In this document: in pieces, positions 32,116 through 39,382 of the stretch | How the letters are laid out: the number at the start of each line of letters is the position of its first letter | Position numbering within the stretch: position 1 is the stretch's first letter | Assembly (NCBI GenBank): GCA_947175175.1 | Contig: CAMWLV010000014.1 | Location: 1-39,382 of the forward strand | Reading direction: 5' to 3' | Origin: an uncultured Lachnospiraceae bacterium | GTDB lineage: Bacteria; Bacillota; Clostridia; Lachnospirales; Lachnospiraceae | DNA: 39,382 nt | The notes under the pieces: model-generated | Database searches by the model: none | What the model was told of the DNA's origin: nothing | What the model saw: the letters and a program-made list of their open reading frames with translations, nothing else | Program-made: the position numbers and the translations under genes

Positions 32116-33057
32116 TTAGTATTGGTAATCCACATACTCGGTATCCTTGCGGAGTTTGCCATGGACGACACTCTTTCTGTATTCGCTTGTATCATCGCCC
32201 TGATACTTAATACCTTTTCTGAGGTCTGCCATGACAGCTCTCTGGTTATCGGTCAGGGAATTGGGAATCTCTGTCTCCACGATCATCATATCTGCAACCT
32301 GTGTAACAGGCGCATAGGCAAACTCACTGAACTCTGTATAATATGTATTCATCATCACAAACTCGCCTGTATCCACATCAGACGGATAAATGTCAACTGC
32401 CTTGTCATACCCTGACTTAAACTGGAAAATTGCAAGCTGCCCATTTAACTCAACATTGCTGTTAAATAGATACTGCACTGTCCTGGCACCAGAACTATCG
32501 ACTGATGAAGTCTTTGTCACATTGAGATCAATGTCTCTTTTTACCTTATCTTCATAAAGCATCTTAAACGACACACCCAATTCATCATCAATCTTGGTAT
32601 ACAGAATGACCTTTTTGCCCACATAACTGTTGTATATATCCTTCTTGATCACCTTCTGTTTATTTAATGTCAGATACACAAACTCATACCCCAGCTCTGC
32701 CGCTGTCCTCTGCGCATCTGCAATCTGTTTATCTTCCTTGTTCTTGATCCCAATTGCCCCCGCAGAAGTGAGAGAATCCATCTTGACGTAACAGATCACT
32801 CCAATATCAATTCGATACCATCCGTTGGAGTATTCACCGATCACTTTCACCGGAAGGTTGGCGCCGAGTGTTGTAAGGACTGTTGACGTATACGTAGGCT
32901 CTGTGTACACCACACAGTTGTCTTTCGTGTAGTACACATCCTGCATCGCCGTATAGGTTGGACCTTTGGCATAAACCGCCATATCTGTACTTACAGGTGT
33001 AAATAATACTGCTGCAGCCATCAGTACTGCTGCTGTCTTCTTAAAACCCTTTCGCAT
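32116..33057 (-). CDS. Secreted SH3-domain protein
   Basis: 313 residues: signal peptide (KTAAVLMAAAVLFTPVSTDM, cleavage near VYAKG); a bacterial SH3 domain at about residues 38-97 (CVVYTEPTYTSTVLTTLGAN, then VKVIGEYSNGWYRIDIG and CYVKMDSL), which typically binds cell-wall peptides; then a longer domain (about 110-313) that I do not recognise, containing AELGYEFVYLTLNKQKV and VDIYPSDVDTGEFVMMN. There is no membrane anchor, so it should be released or wall-bound. The start ATG 33057 has AGGGGGA upstream. Last gene of the LRR operon, 17 bases after the preceding stop. Confidence 0.85.
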   Translation of the reverse strand: MRKGFKKTAAVLMAAAVLFTPVSTDMAVYAKGPTYTAMQDVYYTKDNCVVYTEPTYTSTVLTTLGANLPVKVIGEYSNGWYRIDIGVICYVKMDSLTSAGAIGIKNKEDKQIADAQRTAAELGYEFVYLTLNKQKVIKKDIYNSYVGKKVILYTKIDDELGVSFKMLYEDKVKRDIDLNVTKTSSVDSSGARTVQYLFNSNVELNGQLAIFQFKSGYDKAVDIYPSDVDTGEFVMMNTYYTEFSEFAYAPVTQVADMMIVETEIPNSLTDNQRAVMADLRKGIKYQGDDTSEYRKSVVHGKLRKDTEYVDYQY

Positions 33058-33074
33058 CTCATATCCCCCTGTCC

Positions 33075-34463
33075 TTAATAATTCTCGATCGTTATCTTGT
33101 CAGGGAACGAATTCTTCTGATAAGAACATTTTGAATTGATCGTTACCTCTGTAAATGTTGCACCTGTAAACGCAGAGGAACCAATACTGAGTGTGTTTTT
33201 CGGTATGGTTACACTCGCAAGTGCTGTGCAGCCTGAAAATGCACTATCACCAATACTGATCACTGATTTAGGAAATGTCACTTCTGTAATGCCCGTGCAG
33301 CCTGAAAACGCTGATTCTGGAATCGCCTCAATCCCTGATTTGATCTCAAGTAACTCAATACCAGTACAACCATGAAAAGCATTTTCCCTCATGGTCTGCA
33401 TCGTACTAGGAAGCCTTACAGTCGTTATCGCGGTACAGCCCTCAAAAGCACTATCGCCGATAAATTCCAGATCATTTGGCCATTTTGTCAACGCCATCGC
33501 TGCACAGCCGGTAAATGCTTCTTTCTCCACCCTTTTTAATGAGGACGGAAGCTTTGTCAGCTCCATCTTTGCACAGTTGTTAAATGCCTGCTCACCGATT
33601 GTCTCGATATCATTTGTCAGCTTGACTGTCCGCAGGTCTGTACATTCGTTAAATGCCTTTTTGCCAATCTGTGTCACACCATCAGGAATGGTAATCCGCG
33701 TAAGCTTTGAGCAACTGTCAAATACTCCCTCTCCCATCTCAGTCAATTGATCTGGCAGAGTGACATCCACCAGATATTCACTGCTCTTAAACACATTTTT
33801 CCCCAGTTTTACAACGGTATTCGGAAGCGATATCCGCACAAGCGTCTTGGAGCTTGCAAATGCCGAATCCAATATCTCCGTGACCGGCTGACCATCTATC
33901 GTATCAGGAACGTCAAGTGTCGCCGCACTGCCAACGTATTTCTTGATCACAGCATGATCCGGATATAATGTATACTCATACTCGCTGCTCTTCTTCTCCT
34001 CCGGTTTTACTGCTTCCGCACTTGACTCATCCTCATCTGATTCCTCCTCAGCCGGATTTTCCAGGAAATAGTCATGGCTGCCGTTCCTGTTCCCATCCAC
34101 AGAGCCATTCGTCTTTGGATTGCCGCCTGATGTAGTTGTCGTTGACGTAGAACTTGTTGTTGGTCTCTGCGTCTCCTCTGCCTCTCTTGAAGCAGCCGCT
34201 GACGATTCATCCTCGAACACCTGCATCGCCTGAGAATAATTCGTCTGAGAGTCCTCGATCAATGACTGTATCTCGGACGGGAACTCACCGTCTTCCGCCA
34301 GCAGCCCTTCCCATGTTTCCGTTTCCGGCTCAATTTCCGAGACAACCTCTGTCGAAGTTTCCGGTTCTGCACCGATCACTCCTATCTTATTCAGATACAT
34401 TCCCAGAAGGAGCGCAAATGCAACCGTGCATCCGCCTACCATTCCCCAAAAAAGTTTTTCCAT
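33075..34463 (-). CDS. Membrane-anchored BspA-like LRR_5 protein
   Basis: 462 residues. An N-terminal helix (LFWGMVGGCTVAFALLLGMY) acts as signal-anchor. A long acidic and Ser/Thr-rich linker follows (about residues 33-165; TTSSTSTTTTSGGNPKT is a sample). At about 175-455 lie roughly ten LRR_5 repeats of about 23 residues with the pattern LP..V..IG..AF.GC..L (for example EIPESAF-like, VISIGDSAFSGCTALASVTI). BspA-type repeats mediate adhesion in other bacteria; the binding partner here is unknown. The start ATG 34463 has CGGAG upstream. It lies 20 bases behind the next LRR gene in the same operon. Confidence 0.9.
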   Translation of the reverse strand: MEKLFWGMVGGCTVAFALLLGMYLNKIGVIGAEPETSTEVVSEIEPETETWEGLLAEDGEFPSEIQSLIEDSQTNYSQAMQVFEDESSAAASREAEETQRPTTSSTSTTTTSGGNPKTNGSVDGNRNGSHDYFLENPAEEESDEDESSAEAVKPEEKKSSEYEYTLYPDHAVIKKYVGSAATLDVPDTIDGQPVTEILDSAFASSKTLVRISLPNTVVKLGKNVFKSSEYLVDVTLPDQLTEMGEGVFDSCSKLTRITIPDGVTQIGKKAFNECTDLRTVKLTNDIETIGEQAFNNCAKMELTKLPSSLKRVEKEAFTGCAAMALTKWPNDLEFIGDSAFEGCTAITTVRLPSTMQTMRENAFHGCTGIELLEIKSGIEAIPESAFSGCTGITEVTFPKSVISIGDSAFSGCTALASVTIPKNTLSIGSSAFTGATFTEVTINSKCSYQKNSFPDKITIENY

Positions 34464-34483
34464 TCTGTCATCTCCGGTCTAAA

Positions 34484-36388
34484 TTATTTCTTAAAATCGT
34501 CCTCTGATATCTGCGTACCATAAAATGCACCACGGACAACTGTCTTCAATCCTTCACAGCCTGTCAAACCGGTCAGGGAGCTGCAATTGCGAAACGCCTC
34601 TGCACAGATCTTATCCACAGAGGCCGGAACCGCCACATCAAGTATCTCCGTGTGTCCCTTAAATGCCCCCGCCCCAATCTGCTTCACGCGGTCAGGAATC
34701 TCCACATGTTCCTCATTTCCTCTGTATGCCAGCAGAATACCATCGCCGACAATCAGGAAATCACCGTCAGCATCACTGTTTTTCCAGTTGTTCAGCCATG
34801 CCGTTCCCTCAAACGCCTTTGTACCAATCGTTGAAACAGTATCTGGTATTGTCACATCTGTGAGACTTGCACAGGACATAAACGCACCATACTCAATCTC
34901 CGTAACATAATCCGGAATAACGATTGACTTCAAGCCGCTCTCTGAAAATGCCAGCCGTCCTATCTTCTTAATATTTTCACTGATATCATACTCTGTCAAA
35001 TCTTTCTGCTTATAAAATTTCCGCTGTGCAATGCTGTCATCGTTTACAGTACTGCTATTCTCAACATTGACTGTGATCGAAGTATGTTCTTCTCCCGCAG
35101 CACCTGACTGCGTCAGATTCTGATTGTCAGAAGCCTCATCAACAACCTCCGCATTCACACTGTTGGGGATCCCATACACCTGTCCCCTGTGGTTATCCAT
35201 CAATACAACTGCCCTGCCCGCCACGATCACGGTCTTTCCTATGACATCATCATTCTCCGGAACATCAAGCGGATGAATATAGCCCTCCGCACTCTGGAAA
35301 CCAGAAGGATTCTGTGTTGTCTGTTGTACATCTCCTGTGTTGTTTGTATTGGTATCTGTCGTCTGCTGATCTCCTGTAGTTGTGGTAGTCGTTGTTGTGG
35401 TTGTTGTAGTTGTGCTGCCATCTCCTACATTTGGCTTTTCCTCGAGTCCTGCATTACTGTCCATAAAGTCAGTCGGATACTCCGCCTCATAGATGACAGG
35501 AATATTATTGTTATTGCCAAAAGTGTCTGCTGTGCTGGATCTGCTTGTATAAATCTTCATATCAGGACTTCCCGCAAATGCTTTTCGGTCAATGTTCACC
35601 ACCGATGCCGGTATTGCTACCTGTTTTAGATTTGCATTATTTGCGATTGCCCTTTCCCCGATACCAGTCGTCGGATTCTGTATCACAACATTCTCAACGC
35701 TTCCCATACTTGACATGGCCTGCCTGGGAATCCCAGCAACTTTGTCAGAAACCATCACATTTTTTGTATTCTGCAGGTTCCAGAAAGCATAAGTATCGAT
35801 GCTCTCTACTGTATCCGGCATCACATAATTATCGCCTTCGCGTGCTGGAAGCACCTGGTACAGCATCGTCATATTTCCATTGTATATTGCGCCATTATAA
35901 TATGTAAGATATTCGTTGTACTGGTCAATCGTGACTGTCGCAAGGCTGTTGCAGTTTGCAAACACACCCGAGCCCCACGAACTGACATTCTCTCCTATCT
36001 CAACAGAAGTGAGTTCCGTACAGCCTTCAAATGCCCCAGGACCTACTTTTTCTACGCTGTCTGGAAGAATCACACGAGTAAGCGCTGTACAGTTTTTAAA
36101 TGCATTATAGGATATCTGGGTGACGGAATCAGGAATCGTAAGACTTGTCAATGTCTCGTTCCCTGAAAATGCCTCGTCACCGATTGTTGTGATCGTATCT
36201 GGGATACTGACATAAGTGTCAGTTCCCAGATACTTTGTCAATGTCGTTCCATTGATGCGGAATCTGTCATCCTCCGCGGCTGTCACACCGCCGCCGATTC
36301 CCCGGGCAACAGTCACAAGCGCAAGGATTCCCAGTACTGCCAAACTTGCAATCGCTATGGTAAATCTTACCATGTGTATTCTTTTCAT
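34484..36388 (-). CDS. Membrane-anchored BspA-like protein with two LRR_5 blocks
   Basis: 634 residues. The start is ATG 36388 (MKRIHMVRF), seven bases after AAGGAG; the open frame continues upstream but into the previous gene. A signal-anchor helix (about residues 8-30) precedes a first LRR_5 block (about 60-300; TTIGDEAFSGNETLTSLTIP). A Thr/Asn/Gln-rich linker includes 12 consecutive Thr (codons near 35378-35413), and a second LRR_5 block (about 465-630; VTEIEYGAFMSCASLTDVTI) ends the protein. The Thr run is made of varied codons on the minus strand, suggesting selection for the residue and not simple slippage. Likely surface-exposed adhesin or scaffold. Confidence 0.9.
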   Translation of the reverse strand: MKRIHMVRFTIAIASLAVLGILALVTVARGIGGGVTAAEDDRFRINGTTLTKYLGTDTYVSIPDTITTIGDEAFSGNETLTSLTIPDSVTQISYNAFKNCTALTRVILPDSVEKVGPGAFEGCTELTSVEIGENVSSWGSGVFANCNSLATVTIDQYNEYLTYYNGAIYNGNMTMLYQVLPAREGDNYVMPDTVESIDTYAFWNLQNTKNVMVSDKVAGIPRQAMSSMGSVENVVIQNPTTGIGERAIANNANLKQVAIPASVVNIDRKAFAGSPDMKIYTSRSSTADTFGNNNNIPVIYEAEYPTDFMDSNAGLEEKPNVGDGSTTTTTTTTTTTTTGDQQTTDTNTNNTGDVQQTTQNPSGFQSAEGYIHPLDVPENDDVIGKTVIVAGRAVVLMDNHRGQVYGIPNSVNAEVVDEASDNQNLTQSGAAGEEHTSITVNVENSSTVNDDSIAQRKFYKQKDLTEYDISENIKKIGRLAFSESGLKSIVIPDYVTEIEYGAFMSCASLTDVTIPDTVSTIGTKAFEGTAWLNNWKNSDADGDFLIVGDGILLAYRGNEEHVEIPDRVKQIGAGAFKGHTEILDVAVPASVDKICAEAFRNCSSLTGLTGCEGLKTVVRGAFYGTQISEDDFKK

Positions 36389-36416
36389 ATTGGTCTCCTT
36401 TTTGACTTGTTCTAAT

Positions 36417-39382
36417 TTATGCTGCCCTGTATTTTTTGCGTTTCCGTCCGTCACTCAGAACAAACAGTAAAACTGATACGCATGCCATACCGATTGCTGC
36501 AAACCACTTTGGATGAATCGGATCGCCTGTCGCCGGTGTGGAATCAAGCATCTGACCTGCAATCAGGTTGTTGGTATCCACATAGATTACATACGGTGAG
36601 AAATGAGGCGGTACAAATGAAATACATGCAATACCGTCAATTGTTGTAAATCTCGGTGTGAGCTGCTGTAAAACACCATTGTCTGCCGCTGCCACACGTG
36701 CATTTCCACCATACTGAATCAGTACGTCAGGAATCGGCATTGTCACTGTGATATTTAACCCATGTGTATCTGTGATCTTGTTCTGACCAGTTGAGTCATA
36801 GAGTGAAATATCCATTGGCAGGTATGCAAGACCGTTCAATGAACCATATGTATTTATGAGCGCCTGCTCCACTGCCGCTGTTGCCTCCGCTGACTCTGTG
36901 ATCCTGACTATAAAGTTATCTGTAGAACCACTCACTGCCAGAGAAGCTACATCTGTGTTGGAGATACCATTTTTCGTAATGTAAATTCTGTTACCGTTGT
37001 TATTGCTTGTAGTGCTGCTTGTTCCATTTGCAGGATTATTGACTGTACCTGTCGTTCCTGTTGTATTTGTCGAACTGCCGGGTCTGTTGGTTACCGTACT
37101 AGTGCTCGTATTTGTACCTGGCCTTCTTGATGTATTATCATCATCGTCATCGTCATCACTTGTTCTTACTCTGTAATTTGCTGTGACTGTAACATCTGTC
37201 GCCGGCATTACGAACGAAGTCGATACAGCATTTGCATTGGCAAATCCAAGACCGGAATTGCTGGTCGTCCATCTGGAGAATACCCTGTTGGATGACTCTG
37301 GAGCATTTGCAGCAATATTGACTGTCTCACCTGCCGCATACTCGCCGCTTCCGGAACCGTAGTTTACGGTTACTTTGTATTTTGTCGCGTTGTTATTGTT
37401 GTTACCATCTCCTGTATTACCACCCTGATTATTGCCGCCTGAATAATTTGCTGTCACTGTCACATTAGATGCCGGCATCACAAAGGTTGTCGAAGTATTA
37501 TTCGGGTTGGCAAGACTTACGCTTGCTGTCGTCGTTGTCCAGTTCGTGAAGGTCTGACCTGTCGGCGCTGTGTTTGCTGTGATGGTGACTGTCACACCTG
37601 GACGATAGTTTCCACCACCGGTTCCGTTATTAACTGTTACTGTGTAGGTGCCGTCCGGATTCGGAGTGTCAGTGCTGCCACCGATTGCGGAGTTGGCTGT
37701 AACTGTAACATCTGCATTTGGCATGGTGAACGTAGTCGTAAAGATCGAAGGACTCGTAATCAATGACGTATAAGTGCCTGGAGTAATCGTCCATACCTTA
37801 AAGTTTGCCTCATCATTTGCAATAACCGTTACTGTTGTCTCACCTTTGAGTGTCATCGGGAAATTTGATGTAATCACACCATTCACTAATGCCTTTCCGT
37901 TTTCAACGGTCAATCTGTAATCTTTTCCATCAGACACAACAGATGATGGATCTTCTTTGAAAATTGGATAAATGTCTCTATCTTCTGTTACATTGGAATA
38001 TGTAGCTGCCCCTGTAAGCGGTTTCCCATTTTCATCTGTAACCTTCGGACAAATCCAATAATCAAACGTATATCCTGTTTTTTTCGGTTCTCTGGGTGGA
38101 TTACTCAATGTCGCACTCGTCTCACCATCCCTAACATCAACAACCTCACTGCTAATTATACTAAAGTTATCATCATAAAACCGAAGGACATACGATTTGC
38201 CCAATTCTGACCACACTACATTGTTCTCGCCAAATTTTTCCTGCAGTTTTAAGAATGAATCATATGTAGTACTCCGATCACCATCTTCATCAAGCATGAT
38301 ACCCTTTATGGTCACACCCTTTACTGAAGGATTCATATCTGATTCATCCATCTGGAAGACTTTCTGGGAAATCTGGCAATCCTTATTAGGAACAACAAGT
38401 GTGAAGTTTTTGAGGTTTACACCTCCAAGAGCAAAATCACCTACAAGCTTCGTTTTCTCAGGAAGGTCAACCTCCATCAACTCGCTGCATCCATTAAATG
38501 TTCCATTCGCAATATCTCTTATATTGGTTTTGCTTAAGTCTACCTGAACAACCTCTTCATTGTTCGCAAATGCATAATCTGCAACATCCGTAACCTGGGC
38601 AAGCAATGGATTTGAGTCAGCAGTAATCTTATTAGAGCCATAGTTTCCGTCTGCGGCATCCCTTCCACGACCTTCTAGTCCCTGCACAATCTTATAGCCG
38701 CCACTGCCGTTTACTGGTGCCTTATCATAGAGAATCATATTCTCAAACTCATACTTTGTGCTGTCGCTAGTGTGAATCTGATATAAACTCTTACAGTCTC
38801 TAAAAGGCTGCACACCAATCTCATTCAATGCCCTTCCGATTGTAAGTTCTTTTATGTTCTCATTACTGTCAAGTGCATAATTCTGAAGATTCTCGACCGT
38901 TGGCATGTTGATGCTCGTCAAGTAGTCATTCCCTCGGTTATTATTTTCCGTGTACGTATGACCTCTATATGACCCCCATATAAATTTAGTGTCATCCTGC
39001 GAAGTAAACCCATATGTTTGTGCCCCAGTCTCAATTTCTGATTCATCAAAGAAACCACTAAACAGACCAGGTACTGTTTTAATCTCATCTGTACCTAAAC
39101 CTTCATATGTTGAATATAACTTTCTTACATCCTTTTCAGCATTGCCATTGAATGGATTTAATTCCCTATCCAACGTATCAGGTTTATAACCTATTACCTT
39201 ATCACCACTTGTTACCTCAACATATATCCTGTTAAAATACCCGAAATCATTTGAATTATTATCATTTGTGAAATATCCCCTGGAATCTATATTCTGTATA
39301 CCAGCTGGAAGCTCCATATTGAGAACCTGCTCAACAACTCTTCCTTCCATATCACCCATCGTGTCCTGATAATTTTTATTAT
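36417..39382 (-). CDS. Large BspA-like surface protein with InlB-type repeats and LPXTG-like signal, 5' end missing
   Basis: At least 988 codons; the frame is open through base 39382, so the N-terminus lies outside the window and the first ATG visible (39359) is probably internal. Order: LRR_5-like segments (first third; ALNEIGVQPFRDCKSLYQIH); an InlB B-repeat/Flg_new module (GYTFDYWICPKVTDE); three related Ig-like repeat domains each ending near F(V/T)MP..(N/D)VTVTAN; a D7 run and Thr/Asn/Ser linker; a beta-rich domain; then TPATGD, a hydrophobic helix (WFAAIGMACVSVLLFVL) and RKRKKYR. That tail fits a sortase signal, so it is probably wall-anchored. 28 bases separate it from the next LRR gene. 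Confidence 0.88.
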   Translation of the reverse strand, partial: NKNYQDTMGDMEGRVVEQVLNMELPAGIQNIDSRGYFTNDNNSNDFGYFNRIYVEVTSGDKVIGYKPDTLDRELNPFNGNAEKDVRKLYSTYEGLGTDEIKTVPGLFSGFFDESEIETGAQTYGFTSQDDTKFIWGSYRGHTYTENNNRGNDYLTSINMPTVENLQNYALDSNENIKELTIGRALNEIGVQPFRDCKSLYQIHTSDSTKYEFENMILYDKAPVNGSGGYKIVQGLEGRGRDAADGNYGSNKITADSNPLLAQVTDVADYAFANNEEVVQVDLSKTNIRDIANGTFNGCSELMEVDLPEKTKLVGDFALGGVNLKNFTLVVPNKDCQISQKVFQMDESDMNPSVKGVTIKGIMLDEDGDRSTTYDSFLKLQEKFGENNVVWSELGKSYVLRFYDDNFSIISSEVVDVRDGETSATLSNPPREPKKTGYTFDYWICPKVTDENGKPLTGAATYSNVTEDRDIYPIFKEDPSSVVSDGKDYRLTVENGKALVNGVITSNFPMTLKGETTVTVIANDEANFKVWTITPGTYTSLITSPSIFTTTFTMPNADVTVTANSAIGGSTDTPNPDGTYTVTVNNGTGGGNYRPGVTVTITANTAPTGQTFTNWTTTTASVSLANPNNTSTTFVMPASNVTVTANYSGGNNQGGNTGDGNNNNNATKYKVTVNYGSGSGEYAAGETVNIAANAPESSNRVFSRWTTSNSGLGFANANAVSTSFVMPATDVTVTANYRVRTSDDDDDDDNTSRRPGTNTSTSTVTNRPGSSTNTTGTTGTVNNPANGTSSTTSNNNGNRIYITKNGISNTDVASLAVSGSTDNFIVRITESAEATAAVEQALINTYGSLNGLAYLPMDISLYDSTGQNKITDTHGLNITVTMPIPDVLIQYGGNARVAAADNGVLQQLTPRFTTIDGIACISFVPPHFSPYVIYVDTNNLIAGQMLDSTPATGDPIHPKWFAAIGMACVSVLLFVLSDGRKRKKYRAA

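Noticed and set aside
35378-35413. Simple-sequence repeat suggestive of phase variation
   Set aside because: The 12-Thr tract uses several Thr codons and encodes an ordinary extracellular linker; its length in bases is not a uniform unit repeat prone to slippage.
37137-37160. D7 run as a calcium-binding motif
   Set aside because: A plain Asp run at the start of a disordered linker, without the spacing of EF-hand or dockerin sites.
1-39382. CRISPR arrays, tRNA or rRNA genes, insertion sequences and prophage genes
   Set aside because: None seen: no regularly spaced repeats, no cloverleaf-like sequences noticed, no transposase or integrase motifs. The window reads as stable chromosome. A short RNA gene could still escape inspection by eye.

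Overview
The window looks like chromosomal DNA of a low-to-moderate GC anaerobic Firmicute, most likely a Lachnospiraceae (Clostridia). The grounds are strong AGGAGG-type ribosome binding sites, the rex/nnrD/alr/mazF/yebC/scpAB gene content, a Re-type citrate synthase, YesM/LplB-type sugar uptake and BspA-like surface proteins. Almost everything is on the minus strand; only the ABC-F ATPase and the exonuclease behind it read on the plus strand. I see no rRNA, tRNA, CRISPR array, insertion sequence or prophage gene.

Region by region, by increasing coordinate (minus-strand operons therefore read right to left). (1) 1-3372: CUT1 sugar ABC transporter operon (two permeases, then a lipoprotein binding protein running off the left edge). 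(2) 3550-8138: operon scpA-scpB-[TetR fused to HPt]-[single-domain response regulator]-[YesM-type sensor kinase], ended by a hairpin before the sugar operon. The TetR-HPt fusion beside a stand-alone receiver and a kinase, with no DNA-binding response regulator, is the most unusual feature: it suggests a phosphorelay ending on a TetR-family repressor. (3) 8225-11358: metallophosphoesterase, D,D-carboxypeptidase, a PF06541 membrane protein and rpsU. (4) 11481-14439: CBS/CNNM membrane protein, YebC/PmpR and an OGG1-like DNA glycosylase. (5) 14633-17811: nnrD-alr-mazF, with no MazE-type antitoxin gene visible. (6) 17880-19228: rex and a coiled-coil protein of unknown function. (7) 19433-22389, plus strand: ABC-F ATPase translationally coupled to a stand-alone 5'-3' exonuclease.

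(8) 22459-27692: a Re-citrate synthase/GntR/NADP-isocitrate dehydrogenase operon that should make 2-oxoglutarate for glutamate synthesis, with a GntR-like palindrome over its promoter and several strong RNA stem-loops; a subtilase follows. Three tiny paralogous proteins of an unrecognised family lie here at two loci (22459-22641; 27501-27913). The two loci are driven by almost identical extended -10 promoters. (9) 27995-31908: a MacB-like ABC exporter operon (ATPase, secreted/anchored COG1361-like protein, FtsX-like permease). (10) 32116-39382: a surface-protein operon with a very large BspA-like protein (LRR_5, InlB-type repeats, LPXTG-like sorting signal; its start lies beyond the right edge), two membrane-anchored LRR_5 proteins and a secreted SH3-domain protein, ended by a hairpin.

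All gene calls come from reading translated sequence by eye. Family names rest on motif recognition, not on database searches. Starts were chosen by Shine-Dalgarno spacing, and several differ from the longest open frame. No gene-free stretch exceeds about 210 bases.
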